A model generated the notes under the pieces. The model ran no database searches. It was not told the origin of the DNA and was given only the letters and a program-made list of their open reading frames with translations. From Ashinkailepas kermadecensis (lineage: Eukaryota > Arthropoda > Thecostraca > Neolepadidae): a stretch of DNA of 64,000 nt. Positions 35,401-46,534 of this stretch are shown piece by piece. Location of the stretch: the NCBI GenBank assembly GCA_034440615.1, contig JAOTOM010004621.1:152001-216000 (forward strand). The letters are read 5' to 3'. Position 1 is the stretch's first letter. Each line of letters starts with the position of its first letter. Made by a program: the position numbers and the translations under genes.

Positions 35401-35951
35401 CAACTGCTCCACGGGCTACTAATCCTACCACCCACACACAAGACTATGCTATGTGATGATCTATGGATGGATCCAACACGTGCAGAGCGCTGCTTTTGGT
35501 CACCCCTTCTCTTTGTTTCTTGTCGTTGGTTCTATTTTTATCTGTCTGCTTGCTTACTCAACATTCTTTCCTCTTCAAAGAATGCTTTCTCTTGCGCCAC
35601 TCTGATGACTTTAGCCTTCTGAATATTTTGTACAGATTTCTGCTTCTTTCATTGCATTGGGCCTCCCTTGGCAAGACGCGGTGCTTTAATATATATATAT
35701 GTATCTCATACATGCCGCTACAGCTCGTCTCGCCCGATATCAATTCGAGAAATAATCGAGTTTTGGGGAAGTCTTGCAAAGTTGCTCTCCTGTGCTTGTG
35801 CTGTCATGAAAATAGCAACTGTGTTTTCGCTAGTGAATCGTTTGACCTCGTGGTCGTCAGGATTGATGGATGCAAATGATTCCTGCTCGGGAAATGGTCT
35901 TGCAGAAGACAATAATGAAAGGCCATGTAACCACAGCTCATTGTTGATGAG
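35400..35951 (-). pseudogene. BEL/Pao linker between RNase H and integrase
   Basis: After the ASRGL motif an in-frame stop is followed by LWLHGLSLLSSARPFPEQE, equivalent to the family's WLxGPEFL segment. The middle of the linker is AT-rich and unrecognisable. Near 35420 the sequence VGGRISSPW corresponds to the conserved VGGRL at the start of the integrase part. Confidence 0.7.
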
Positions 35952-36409
35952 CTAGGTAGAGCTCAGTCCTCTTGATGCATGATCTGCGGGCTGATGCATT
36001 GTTTCGATGTTGTGCCACTGATATGGTTGCGTGCTGTCGCGATTAAAAAACACTTTGTTTGCTTCAAAGATGTGAAATCTTCGTGCCTCATTAAAGAAGT
36101 ACTCCAGAACGATCTCACTGTCGGTCCAGAAATATTCCTGAATATCATCAATTTTCATTTCCATCCGCAAGAAATGAACTTACGAGCTGAGAGGACAGCT
36201 GCTGTGAGCTCCAGTCTGGGGATGGTCACTGGTTTGGATGGGGTGACTCTTGCTTTAATCATGAGTAATCTGGAGTAGACCTGTCCATGATTGTCAGAGA
36301 AGCGCACATAACTGCATTGCCCATATCCAGTGAGACTGGCGTCCGAGAAATAATGAAATTCCTTGACTCTTGCGCAGGCAAAGCTCTCTGGTACGACACA
36401 CCTTGGCAC
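35952..36409 (-). pseudogene. BEL/Pao RNase H domain (broken)
   Basis: Frame 36409-36155 has FHYFSDASLTGYGQCSYVR followed by KPVTIPRLELTAAVLSARK; the SDAS aspartate and the PRLEL glutamate are the expected RNase H positions. The neighbouring frame 36170-35952 has YFWTDSEIVLEYF and ends PADHASRGL, matching the WTDS and PAD-ASRG motifs. One frameshift separates the halves near 36160. Confidence 0.9.
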
Positions 36410-36479
36410 TTACAAACCTTGCAGATGAACTAGATCCGTGCACCACTCGTCCCATTGTGTCAACACGTGCTCCGACACA

Positions 36480-37115
36480 GACTCATCCCACTGGTATCCT
36501 TCTTGGCATAGTTCTTTGCAGTATGACCCTGCCTGGCAGAATGACAGTCGAAATGAACCCCAAAGGGTCGTAACTGGCGTTCAACGTTGACAGCATACCA
36601 CGCCTAGTGCTCCTGTTGCTCAAGTTAATCGCAAACTTAAAGACGTCGGCATCTGTGTCCCATTCTACGCCCAATGCCAGCTGGGAGGTCTCATGTCATG
36701 CTGATTGGTAACATTTCATCACTTTTGGACTGTTTGAAACCAACTTGTGGAGGTGAAAGCCACCTTGCTGACACAACTTCTTCGTCATCTCTATCAACCC
36801 AATGGCGTCATCAGCATTGTGTAGTGACGTCAAGCCCTCGTCTATGTAGAAGTCATTTTTCGCAAAGGCTGCCGTTTCCACATCGTTCTTTTTCGTTATC
36901 AGCACTGGCCTTCAGTGCAACATTGCACATGCAATAGATGATGTGACTCCAAACAAGTGAGTGGTCGTCCTGTATTCAACTGGTTCTTCGCGAAGCCCAT
37001 TCTTCCACCACAGAAATTCGAGAAAGTCTCTATGTTCTGCAGAAGTGAAGGCGTCTAACTGCCGCCTGAAGATTTGAACGGAAATTTTAACATCTTCGAA
37101 CAGTTTTCAAGGTAT
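36480..37115 (-). pseudogene. BEL/Pao reverse transcriptase, C-terminal half (broken)
   Basis: The segment starts with RRQLDAF...FLEFLWWKNGL and HLFGVTSS (family pattern FLWW ... HLFG), followed after frameshifts by NVALKASADNE, then FYIDEGLTS and GFHLHKLVSN, and ends with GVEWDTD...LNASYDPLGF and ILPGRVILQR. The catalytic box that is usually FYVDD reads FYIDE here (Asp at 36842-36840, Glu at 36839-36837), so the second aspartate is lost. At least two frame changes lie between 36910 and 36670. Confidence 0.88.
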
Positions 37116-37504
37116 GCTGCTCTGAACGGTGGCACGAGGGATTTTTCAGAGGAAAGCTTTGCTTCAATTGACCATTTTAAGTACTGCCTAATATAATCCG
37201 TATGCATGTCGGATTGTGAAAACAACCCTATCCTCATGTCCTTACTCACATGTATGGACAAATTTAAGTGGGGAATGGGAAATATCCTCTGAGGATATTT
37301 TTCACGAAGGGAGTGTTCCTCCCGAAAGGTTCAAAAGCAGGCGTGGGCTTCAGATGATGCGGATGTTTGCTTAACGTCACCTCCAACATATATTTAAATT
37401 GTAAAAAAATAATCCGAGTTCTTGCTGGGGTGGCTTTATGAACCAGGGTCCTATTGCTAAGCAGAGCTTGTTGCGTGAACCCTGGCCCCACCACCCGATC
37501 CATG
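37116..37504. other. spacer between the BEL/Pao remnant and SINE copy 1
   Basis: Minus-strand frames at 37261-37055 and 37503-37264 were inspected as possible upstream pol but show no RT or protease motifs. No array. This is where the 5' truncation point of the BEL/Pao copy lies. Confidence 0.45.
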
Positions 37505-37728
37505 AATTCCAGTTCAACGGCAGAATTTTGACCGAAAGTTTAACGTGCCGTGAATGCACCGACGCGGCCACCCGGTAGCTCGTCCCCGGCCTTATCGGGC
37601 CAGCTGCCAACTGACCCTCCCAGCCGGGGGCTAAATGCGAACGCGCGAAGCGACTCGAACCCTATGTCGCCAGGACAGGGGAGACCAGAGCAGGCCAGCG
37701 CTCCAACCAACTGAGCTACCGGGGAAAA
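37505..37728 (-). mobile_element. tRNA-derived SINE, copy 1
   Basis: Minus strand: the head starts ccccggtagctcagttgg (A box TAGCTCAGTTGG, 37718-37707), the B box GGGTTCGAGTCG lies at 37662-37651, and the body has cagttggcagctggc, then cacgttaaactttcgg and a GAACTGGAATTC end. The A-to-B spacing is about 57 nt, longer than in most tRNAs, and the sequence cannot fold as a full tRNA. The body matches the copy at 60695-60900, so this is a repeat family and not a lone pseudo-tRNA. Confidence 0.82.
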
Positions 37729-38849
37729 TATTGTCTCCCTTTTCCAATTTGCTGATTGCACAATTGACAGAGTGTTCTATTGCCATGTCACCTATCTCGT
37801 ATCTCTGAGTTAGCATTGCTGATGGCGACACAACTCTTTCTTACTATTGGAAGTGTCATAAGGAAACAAAACATCATACAAATTCTCCTAAATTTACGCG
37901 CTATGGATGCATTCTTGCTATAAGAAAATAGCGTAAAACAACCTTATGCTCATATTTCAACGTAAAATAGAACCGAATTAACACTGGATATATTTTGGTC
38001 GCGGGCCTTCGTTGGCCTTAAATATCTTGTTTCAAAAGGCAAAACACACGCCAAGTGCACCTCGTGACTCAGCGCAAGAAGAAAATGGAGATAGGAATAA
38101 AGAGGGGAGCTTTTGCCCTCCGCTGGAATAATGGTATAGACTCCAAGCGAACACCAGCAAACACTGGGACAAATCCCTCTCGGTACCCCCTGGACCCGTA
38201 TGCAGATACTGACCACTCTTCTCCTCAGACAGCATCCCAGTATAGCGCGTATCTGATAACGCCACATTTTAATGCCACGGACACCAGGATGATGCCGACT
38301 GCTAGCAGTGCAATAGAAACATTACTATGAGCTCTCAAACAAAGATCTAAACACTTTCACGAACCATCGGATACAAAAACAGGCAAGCCATTTCGACAAT
38401 GACCTACAGTTATTCCATTATCAAGAATGGACCAGAAACTATAGTAAAACGCTGAGGAAAGTGCAAGGGTTTTGCTATCCTACCTCGAACAGAAATTTAG
38501 GGCGTTTCATTTTATGCGGCGACATTTTCAAACACAATTTTTTCCACGGGGTCATTTATCGTTTGGTGACGTTTAACGATGAAACCACAAGTATAAATTT
38601 CATTCGAATCGAATAATATTTAGGGGTACCGCAAGTGCGTCAAAGTTTCGCCCATGTATCGGACTGGCACCTAGGTCGAATCTCGGCGTCGACATTTCAT
38701 AAAACTGTTTTTGCATTACAAATTAGTGCATGTTTGGAATATTTCAGACGTCAAATGGCTAAACAATCGAGAGAACCACTCTTTGTGACATAACACATGT
38801 AACACGCAAATTGGTTGCATTGATCGCCGCCAAGTACGAGCACATCATG
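37729..38849. other. no recognised gene
   Basis: AT-rich single-copy-looking DNA. A conspicuous GC-balanced stretch at 38040-38330 is open on both strands (plus frame MEIGIKRGAFALRWNNG and on), but I recognise neither product, and no splice signals decide for one strand. Confidence 0.45.
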
Positions 38850-40290
38850 AGGCCCAAGCAGCGCAAGTAGGATGGGGATATTGTGTCCGCCGCCATGCTG
38901 GAGGGAGAGCTGTCGAGGCTATCCGACATCTCCCATCATCATACGCTGAAGATGACCACGATTGAGGAGGACCGTGCGTTCATCGTCGACCAACGGGGAG
39001 AGCAAAAGATGGTGGTGGGCAAGGTGGCCCAGGACCGGGCGAATAAGTCGGAGTGGATGATAAAGCAAGCCGAACAAGAGGTGGCGCGGGTGGGGATGGC
39101 AATGGAACGGCGGCGGAACGCGTCCGGGACTGCGGTTGCCCAACTAAGTGGCTCTTCGATGTCATCATCAGAGGAGGTGTCTCCGCAACGGCTGAGTACC
39201 TCTTGCACGTCGTCGCCTGCCAAATGACTCAGGGTAAGGAAAATACAGACGGGTTTTAAAATTACAATATGCTAGATATATATTACGGATTAGGTCTATG
39301 CTGAATAAAAGTCGTTATAATTGCATCTTTTATGAAAATAAAATGTATTTAGGCTACTTATATGACGTAGAAGTTACTTATATGACGAGTTCGTCAAAGA
39401 GGTGGAAGCCGTCGACGCAGTCCTTCTTTTGCACTGGAACGACAAGCTCATACCGAACATCGACGTTGAGCCGGGACGAGTCCACCGCCTCGCAGTCGTC
39501 GTTTCAAGCCCTCAGCTCTCGCATGACAAGTCACTGGTAGTGTCCGCCCTCCTCACTGGCACCGGCGAGGCCATGGCGAACAGGGCGGCACAGGTACTCG
39601 TGGAGTGGGGGCTGGAGGAGCGAGTTGCTGCGCACTCCTTTGACACGACTGCGTCGAGCAGTTGAGTCCATTCCGGGTGTTGCATTTTGCTGGATGAAAC
39701 GTTCGGCCGGCTACTGGTCCACCTCACGTGTCGTTACCACGTCCTGGCGCTCGTGCTGGCCGCCGCCTTCAAAGCCGCCGTGGGAACGTCGTGAGGACCC
39801 CATATTGCGCTCTTCAAGCGGTTCCGAGATAAATTGCTACACATGGTCCCTACGCAATCGGAGGCGTTCCAGGATTCACGCCTCGACCAGCTAGAAGAGT
39901 GGCGCGTGGCGACGGCGGATGTGCTGAAGGCAGCGTGAGGAGCGTGGGACGACTACTGGAAGTTTCCTCAAATGGCGCTGGCTGTGGCCACCGGCCAAGT
40001 GTCGGATACAATCCGGCGACCAGGCGCGTTACACCACGCACGGTGGATGGCAAAGGCACTGTGTGCGATCAATCGTCACCGCCAACCAGTGGACGAACGA
40101 CGAGTCCTACCAGCGGGACCGGGCGGTGGCTCAGAAGCTGACCGTCCCAAACGACGGAGCGGAACGCGGGATCAGACTGATATCTGACTTCAAAACCGCC
40201 CTGACCAAGGGCGAGGCAGAAAAGCAGTTTTGCTGCAGGTCGTCGAGGTCCATCGCCGCCTCCACTCCTGAACACGGCCTGAACTGTTAA
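38850..40290 (+). pseudogene. decayed copy of a multi-copy invertebrate protein family (transposase-like)
   Basis: From 39402 one plus frame (positions divisible by 3) stays in register to about 40080 except for three TGA codons (39663, 39792, 39936). It reads EAVDAVLLLHWNDKLIP, then VVVSSPQLSHDKSLVV, GLEERVAAHSFDTTASS, then CRYHVLALVLAAAFKAAV, IALFKRFRDK and IRRPGALHHARWMAKAL. After one frameshift near 40080 the C-terminal VPNDGAERGIRLISDF follows, ending at 40290. The order FDTTAS ... CRxH ... FKRF ... RRPGAxHHARWMAKA ... VPNDxAERG is one I recall from long uncharacterised, often repeat-encoded proteins in many invertebrates; I have no certain family name. A coiled-coil-like segment (38883-39227, same frame) lies upstream, followed by a GTAAGG donor-like site at 39234; the AT-rich stretch to about 39375 may be an intron. 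Confidence 0.65.
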
Positions 40291-40819
40291 TTGTGTAAAT
40301 ATATCAACTGACACTCCCGTCCCAAAATGTACCTACCTATTTTATTTGTCTCATTTTGTGACGTATTTCTAAGTTGTTCAGTGTATAAATGACACCAGGA
40401 ATCGGAAAACGACAGACATTTCTCAGCAGTTCGAATTTTATGTGGACGTTTCGCAGATAGGGACCTGGAATACACGAATGAGAGTATATTTAGTCGCATT
40501 AAGCGGTCCATCTTGACGAACAATATGTTGTTGCACCATATATTGTAACCTGAATTCTCAGATGTTCCAAAACACAATTATGTGCAGCGCAAAACAGTTT
40601 TGTGAAACGTCGACTTCGAGATTCCAACGAGGTACCGGTCCGTTACATAGAAGAAACTTTGATGGATTCGCGAGACCCCTAAATATTCTTCAATTCGAAG
40701 GAAATTTTATATTTGGAGTGTCCTCATCCAACGCCACCAAACGATAGGCGATCCAGTGATAATTTCAAACTTTCAAGCTTTTGAAACACCCTAGACAACA
40801 TATGTAGTGAAAGCATCAA
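40291..40819. other. spacer before the Penelope-like element
   Basis: AT-rich. No motif was recognised; the 5' part of the Penelope-like element may start here but shows no conserved residues. Confidence 0.4.
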
Positions 40820-41109
40820 CAATAACAGAACAGTACCAACCCGTAGACAAGATACGGGTACAAGATACCCGTAGATCCAACGCCACATCTGGCAGCAGCC
40901 ACCAAAAGGATAATTACTCAAACATTGACAGGAATAGCTTCCGACAAATTCATCAAAGCCATAAAACCCACATTTTCCCCGACAGCGGAGCTGTATAGCC
41001 TCTCAAGAGCCATAAGCCAGATGCACCCCTGCGCCATATAGTTTCGGAGATCGCCACACGGTGATCGCCATTATAGATCGCCATACGGTGATCCCTTGGA
41101 CAAATTTAC

Positions 41110-41811
41110 TTGGTTCCTTCAACGTGTAGTCTCCAACTTTTAACATTTGTACCGGCACATCTCCGGAACACTTATAAATATTTGGACCACTTGCAGAGCC
41201 AGTTTCATTCAGGGCTACTGTCAGGAGCTATCGCCTTCACTGTCGATGTAGCTAACTTATACGGCAATAAACTTACCGACGAAGCTATCTCGGCCACAAT
41301 AGATCTCCTGCGTTTGCATACCGATGAAATAAACAGGTTTGGAAGTTTAACAGACATCGACAACCTTCTGAAGCATTGCCTGAATAATAACCTTGCGAGA
41401 TTCGGGGACAGATATTACCGTCAGCAGAAGGGCATAGCCATGTGAGGTCGGATTGCTCCACCATTGGTCATCACATTCATGAACGGTAATGACACACCCT
41501 TCCTGACATCCAATCAACACTAGCCCATAACATAAATGCGGTACATTGATGATGTCCTCGGCATTTGGACACACGGATCAAAATCACTGGATGATTATCT
41601 TCATTTTCTCAACAACTTCCACTCCTATATAAAATCCTCCATGGACCGAAGTGACCAGTCCAGCAAACAACAAGTACCTTTCGTGGACACACTTTTGACC
41701 ATCATTAGGGACGATACTTACACAATTGAACTATGCATAAAACTGATGGCGGCGCCTATAATCATTCCATTCTTCTCGGCACACCTCATCCAGACTAAAT
41801 CGGTTTTGTAG
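41110..41811 (+). pseudogene. Penelope-type reverse transcriptase core (broken)
   Basis: Two frames carry the core. 41110-41445 holds motif A (VDVANLY; the catalytic Asp is retained) and the Q-KGIAM box, closed by TGA where a Gly codon is expected. 41536-41811 holds motif C RYIDD (Asp-Asp at 41548-41553) and the following FLNNFH and VPFVDTLL segments. Between them about 90 nt are in another frame (APPLVITFMNGND). PLE reverse transcriptases prime from a nicked target DNA and resemble telomerase RT; this copy cannot encode an active enzyme. Confidence 0.85.
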
Positions 41812-42079
41812 GTTTTACATTCACAGCCATTGAGAGCCGAACGTCTCGGATCTAGTACCGATGCCCAAAACCGAGGCATGCACAAAATCGAAACTTTGTT
41901 TCTGGCAAACAACTATCCACCCAACATACACAAGAGAGTAATGTTTCCGATAATACAACCTATGAGAAGTACACATACATACACGCGACGTTTGAACCCC
42001 AGAGACAACGCAACTTTCGTCAGCCTCCCGAACATAGATGGTAAGCTCACAAAAAAATAGCATCCGGCTGTCAAAACTT

Positions 42080-42450
42080 CGAAGCTACCATTACGCATGC
42101 CATGGCAGAGTGAGTGGCAAAACACTATCAGAAACTCTGACCAAGTCAGCTCTCAACCCACACCCATGTCCTGCTGGGAGCAAAAAGTGTCCCTGTTGTC
42201 TGGTGGGACTTAAAGGCAGATGCCGCACGCGAAACACACAGATTCGGGGACTTATCTCTACCTCATCACTTGCCAGCAATGCCGAACACTTGAACATCAC
42301 GTACGTAGGGGAAACAAACACATGGTTAGATATAAATTTAATGGGCACTTAAGAGACGCCAAGAGCAAACACATTAGGTACTCAACCTGACCATTTTTCA
42401 AACAGGTTTAGACTGACATGCGTTGTCCGGAGGTCACTTCCAGCAGATAC
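42080..42450 (+). pseudogene. GIY-YIG endonuclease remnant of the Penelope-like element
   Basis: One frame gives NPHPCPAGSKKCPCCLVGLK, a Cys cluster before the nuclease. The next words are YLITCQQC (42250-42275) in a neighbouring frame and ITYVGETNTW (42296-42325) in the first. Together these match the GIY...YVGET signature of Penelope-like elements. A further frame change leads to GHLRDAKSKHIRYST. The endonuclease is broken by at least two frameshifts. Confidence 0.75.
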
Positions 42451-42994
42451 TTTGCATGTGCACAGCTGCATTTGCACATGCAAATGCATTGCACTTACAT
42501 AATTAACATCTGCTAATTGCAACAGCTGAGCCCCATAGCACACGATATGCGACTCAGGTCTAATATGAAAGGCGGAAAAACAACGTTGTAGTCAACGCAA
42601 ATGACTGAAATAAATCCGAACTGTGTCCAGATGTTTAGAGGGGGAGGGGGGAGTTTAGTAGCTTCCCCCTTTCAAGTTCTACTTAAATTATAATTCCTGA
42701 AGCACGTGACGGGTTCCGGGCACCAAAAGTTATACCGTGGCCCTGACCTCGTTAAGCTCCTAAGCATATTCTTATTGAGTTCACTAAAAGGAAACTTGTC
42801 GATAGTTGCAGAATACAAAATATAACTGGACATGCAGAACTAACGCTTGCCGACCGAGCCGATGGGCAGAGAAGCCGGCGCTGCTGGTAACTCCAAGACG
42901 GTTTGAGTGTTAGCTAGTTAGTCTCCATTTGGTTAACGGCAGCTTGGTTCGAAAGTGCTTCCTGGGACATGCTGTACATTGCCGGACTTTGGCA
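42451..42994. other. no recognised gene
   Basis: AT-rich, with a small inverted word pair gcatttgcacatgcaaatgc near 42469 and a G-run near 42641. No gene was seen. Confidence 0.5.
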
Positions 42995-44935
42995 ACAAGC
43001 AGCGTGCAGCGGGTGACAGCCGAGCTCACGCTGCTCACCCTCGGCCGGCCGGTATTGACTGGCAGAGTGTCGTCTCCACAGGGTGGGGACGGCGCCCTGC
43101 CGCCGCCCCACAGACACGTCCAGCGGGTGACAGCCGAGCTCACGCTGCTCACCCTCGGCCGGCCGGTATTGACTGGCAGAGTGTCGTCTCCACAGGGCGG
43201 GGACGGCGCCCTGCCGCCGCCCCACAGACACGTGCAGCGGGTGACAGCCGAGCTCACGCTGCTCACCCTCGGCCGGCCGGTATTGACTGGCAGAGTGTCG
43301 TCTCCACAGGGTGGGGACGGCGCCCTGCCGCCGCCCGACAGACACGTCCAGCGGGTGACAGCCGAGCTCACGCTGCTCACCCTCGGCCGGCGGTATTGAC
43401 TGGCAGAGTGTCGTCTCCACAGGGCGGAGACGGCACCCTGCCGCCGCCCCACAGACACGTGCAGCGGGTGACAGCTGAGCTCACGCTGCTCACCCTCGGC
43501 CGGCCGGTATTGACTGGCAGAGTGTCGTCTCCACAGGGTGGGGACGGCGCCCTGCCGCCGCCCCACAGACACGTCCAGCGGGTGACAGCCGAGCTCACGC
43601 TGCTCACCCTCGGCCGGCCGGTATTGACTGGCAGAGTGTCGTCTCCACAGGGCGGGGACGGCGCCCTGCCGCCGCCCCACAGACCCGTCCAGCGGGTGAC
43701 AGCCGAGCTCCGCTGCTCACCCTCGGCCGGCCGGTATTGACTGGCAGAGTGTCGTCTCCACAGGGCGGGGACGGCACCCTGCCGCCGCCCCACAGACACG
43801 TCCAGCGGGTGACAGCCGAGCTCCGCTGCTCACCCTCGGCCGGCCGGTATTGACTGGCAGAGTGTCGTCTCCACAGGGTGGGGACGGCGCCCTGCCGCCG
43901 CCCGACAGACACGTCCAGCGGGTGACAGCCGAGCTCACGCTGCTCACCCTCGGCCGGCCGGTATTGACTGGCAGAGTGTCGTCTCCACAGGGCGGGGACG
44001 GCGCCCTGCCGCCGCCCCACAGACACGTCCAGCGGATAGCAGCCGAGCTCACGCTGCTCACCCTCGGGCTGCCGGTATTGACTGGCAGAGTGTCGTCTCC
44101 ACAGGGTGGGGACGGCACCCTGCCGCCGCCCGACAGACACGTCCAGCGGGTGACAGCCGAGCTCACGCTGCTCACCCTGGCCGGCCGGTATTGACTGGCA
44201 GAGTGTCGTCTCCACAGGGCGGGGACGGCACCCTGCCGCCGCCCCACAGACACGTCCAGCGGGTGACAGCCGAGCTCCGCTGCTCACCCTCGGCCGGCCG
44301 GTATTGACTGGCAGAGTGTCGTCTCCACAGGGTGGGGACGGCGCCCTGCCGCCGCCCCACAGCGGGTGACAGCCGAGCTCCGCTGCTCACCCTCGGCCGG
44401 CCGGTATTGACTGGCAGAGTGTCGTCTCCACAGGGTGGGGACGGCACCCTGCCGCCGCCCCACAGACACGTCCAGCGGGTGACAGCCGAGCTCACGCTGC
44501 TCACCCTCGGCCGGCCGGTATTGACTGGCAGAGTGTCGTCTCCACAGGGCGGGGACGGCGCCCTGCCGCCGCCCCACAGACACGTCCAGCGGGTGACAGC
44601 CGAGCTCACGCTGCTCACCCTCGGCCGGCCGGTATTGACTGGCAGAGTGTCGTCTCCACAGGGCGGGGACGGCGCCCTGCCGCCGCCCGACAGCGGGTGG
44701 CAGCCGAGCTCACGCTGCTCACCCTCGGCCGGCCGGTATTGACTGGCAGAGTGTCGTCTCCACAGGGTGGGGACGGCACCCTGCCGCCGCCCCACAGACA
44801 CGTCCAGCGGGTGGCAGCCGAGCTCACGCTGCTCACCCTCGGCCGGCCGGTATTGACTGGCAGAGTGTCGTCTCCACAGGGTGGGGACGGCACCCTGCCG
44901 CCGCCCCACAGACACGTCCAGCTGATGAAGCAGTC
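42995..44935. repeat. 114-bp tandem repeat, about seventeen copies
   Basis: The word ggtattgactggcagagtgt recurs at 43051, 43165, 43279 and on, with a 114-bp period. Each unit has cggccggccgg, gtcgtctccacaggg, accctgccgccgcc and gtgacagccgagctcacg. The length is exactly 38 codons, so plus frames (VQRVTAELTLLTLGRPVLTG, then RVSSPQGGDGALPPPHRH) and minus frames stay open for several units. Copies at 43391, 43710, 43822, 44275 and elsewhere have 1-2-bp deletions, and two near 44361 and 44692 lack about 15 bp. The scattering of frame-breaking deletions argues against a coding role. Very GC- and CpG-rich. Confidence 0.97.
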
Positions 44936-45215
44936 CGTCCGGCGACGTCACGTCACATTGCAGAACAAAGCCTGCGCCGCAGGGCGGGGCGCGGCCGACG
45001 TCGCCCAGCCAGCAATAAACTTGCCACCTCAGCATGGCACGCGGGGCAACAATGGTGGCGCGGCCGGCTCGACAGCGTCGTGCTTTAGACATTCAGCACG
45101 CACGCACGCCCCACATGCGAAAGAGAAGACAAACAAGAGACACGTGAAAAATGCTTGCACACGGAAGAGAAAGCGGCAAGATAAGAAAGAACAGAAAAAT
45201 ACGCTAAGAACAATA
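44936..45215. other. GC-rich flank, nothing recognised
   Basis: CpG-rich up to about 45110 (gcggggcgcggccgacgtcg), then purine-rich (agaaagcggcaagataagaa). It could be a CpG-island-like edge of the array; no transcript evidence in the sequence. Confidence 0.4.
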
Positions 45216-45322
45216 TATATATATATATATATACACACACTGGCGGATCCAGCCCACCGGTTTGGGGGGGGGGGGCAACTTTCGGTTTTCGGCGTCAGCC
45301 CGCCCCCCCCCCCTCCCCTCCC
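45216..45322. repeat. TA/CA microsatellite plus GGCGGATCC repeat end
   Basis: (TA)n and (CA)n are followed at 45238 by actggcggatccag, a terminal word that recurs at 45629 and, inverted, at 45913. A G-run (13) at 45264 and a C-run (12) at 45300 face each other and can pair. Confidence 0.7.
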
Positions 45323-45323
45323 C

Positions 45324-45540
45324 CAGTGGCGTACCTAGGAATTGCATCAAGGAAGGGGTCGAACGGATTTGGAGGGTGCCCATTCTCCCACTATTTTGGG
45401 TTAAAAGCACCGGATTTCGACCACTATTTGGCAAAGGGGCCCATTTTTTACAATAATAATTGACAACATAATTTCCTGTGTAGAATTATGTAGAAGTAGA
45501 AGTAGTAGAATTATGCCCAGCCTACCTCCACCGTTTCTAT
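45324..45540 (+). repeat. dispersed repeat C, copy 1
   Basis: Begins cagtggcgtacctaggaatt and continues with cggatttggag, ttaaaagcaccggattt and attgacaaca. It matches 48189-48430 in the same orientation (tggcttacctaggatttgca, cggatttggagg, ttaaaagtccccgag, attggtgacca). Non-coding. Confidence 0.75.
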
Positions 45541-45628
45541 GTTACCGGATTTTTGTTATTGTTTACCAAAACGTTCTCGTTCGCGTTCAACGTCTTGTAC
45601 CATGTCAAAGTTCGTGCACGTGTACACA

Positions 45629-46198
<570 letters not shown>

Positions 46199-46534
46199 TA
46201 CAGCCATAATTTTGCATCTTATTCGCTCCTACAACTACGACCAGAATTTTGACTTCACTTCAGCATTTTGCCACTGTTTTCATTCGAGGGGATTGCTACC
46301 ACCTCGTGGCCTTTCCGTTATCACTTGATCTGGGGCTGCGAAGCAGAAAACCGGGGCGTTGTGCGGCACGATGGAAATATAGTGACAACCAACCTGGACT
46401 TCTCATTCAACCAGTGACCTTTCAGGGTAGGTAAGAAGTACAACTTTCCCTGAATGAGTGGCGTGGGCAACTTAAGCCCGACAGTTCATCGCATCTCTTT
46501 GAGAAGCAGCGACAAAGACAGCTGAATGTGGCTG
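46199..46534. other. no recognised gene
   Basis: Short spacer; nothing recognised. Confidence 0.5.

Larger units (their letters stand above)
34159..37115 (-). mobile_element. decayed BEL/Pao LTR-retrotransposon (pol region)
   Basis: Read on the minus strand from 37115 to 34159, successive frames give the BEL/Pao pol order: C-terminal half of reverse transcriptase, RNase H, linker, integrase zinc-binding segment, integrase core and the C-terminal VRPVHKL-type end. Several frameshifts and in-frame stops break it, so no complete protein can be made. The N-terminal RT, protease, gag and recognisable LTRs are missing; upstream sequence at 37120-37260 does not fit RT. About 3 kb is preserved nearly colinear. 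BEL/Pao elements are confined to animals, which supports an animal host. Confidence 0.9.
40820..42450 (+). mobile_element. decayed Penelope-like element with RT and GIY-YIG traces
   Basis: Plus-strand frames in order: IKPTFSPTAELYSLSRAIK and IVSEIA-type text near 40950-41050 (family: FYGLPKIHK...LRPIVS); then FTVDVANLYGNKLTDEAI, LLKHCLNNNLARFGDRYYRQ and QKGIAM at 41110-41445 (family: FDVxSLYTNIP, NN-F-F, Y-Q-KGIAMG); then MRYIDDVLGIWTHGSKSL at 41536 and CIKLMAAPIIIPFFSAH; then LGSSTDAQNRGMHKIETLF; then CPAGSKKCPC and the YLITC and YVGETNTW words of a GIY-YIG domain at 42240-42345. At least four frame changes and several stops. The catalytic YIDD box itself is intact. Confidence 0.85.

Noticed and set aside
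37505..37728. Functional tRNA gene on the minus strand
   Set aside because: A and B boxes are present, but the spacing is too long, no acceptor or anticodon stem could be placed, and the body is shared with a second copy, so it is a SINE.
42910..45092. Proteins of up to 306 codons on both strands
   Set aside because: By-products of a 114-bp stop-free repeat; deletions in several units and equal openness on both strands.
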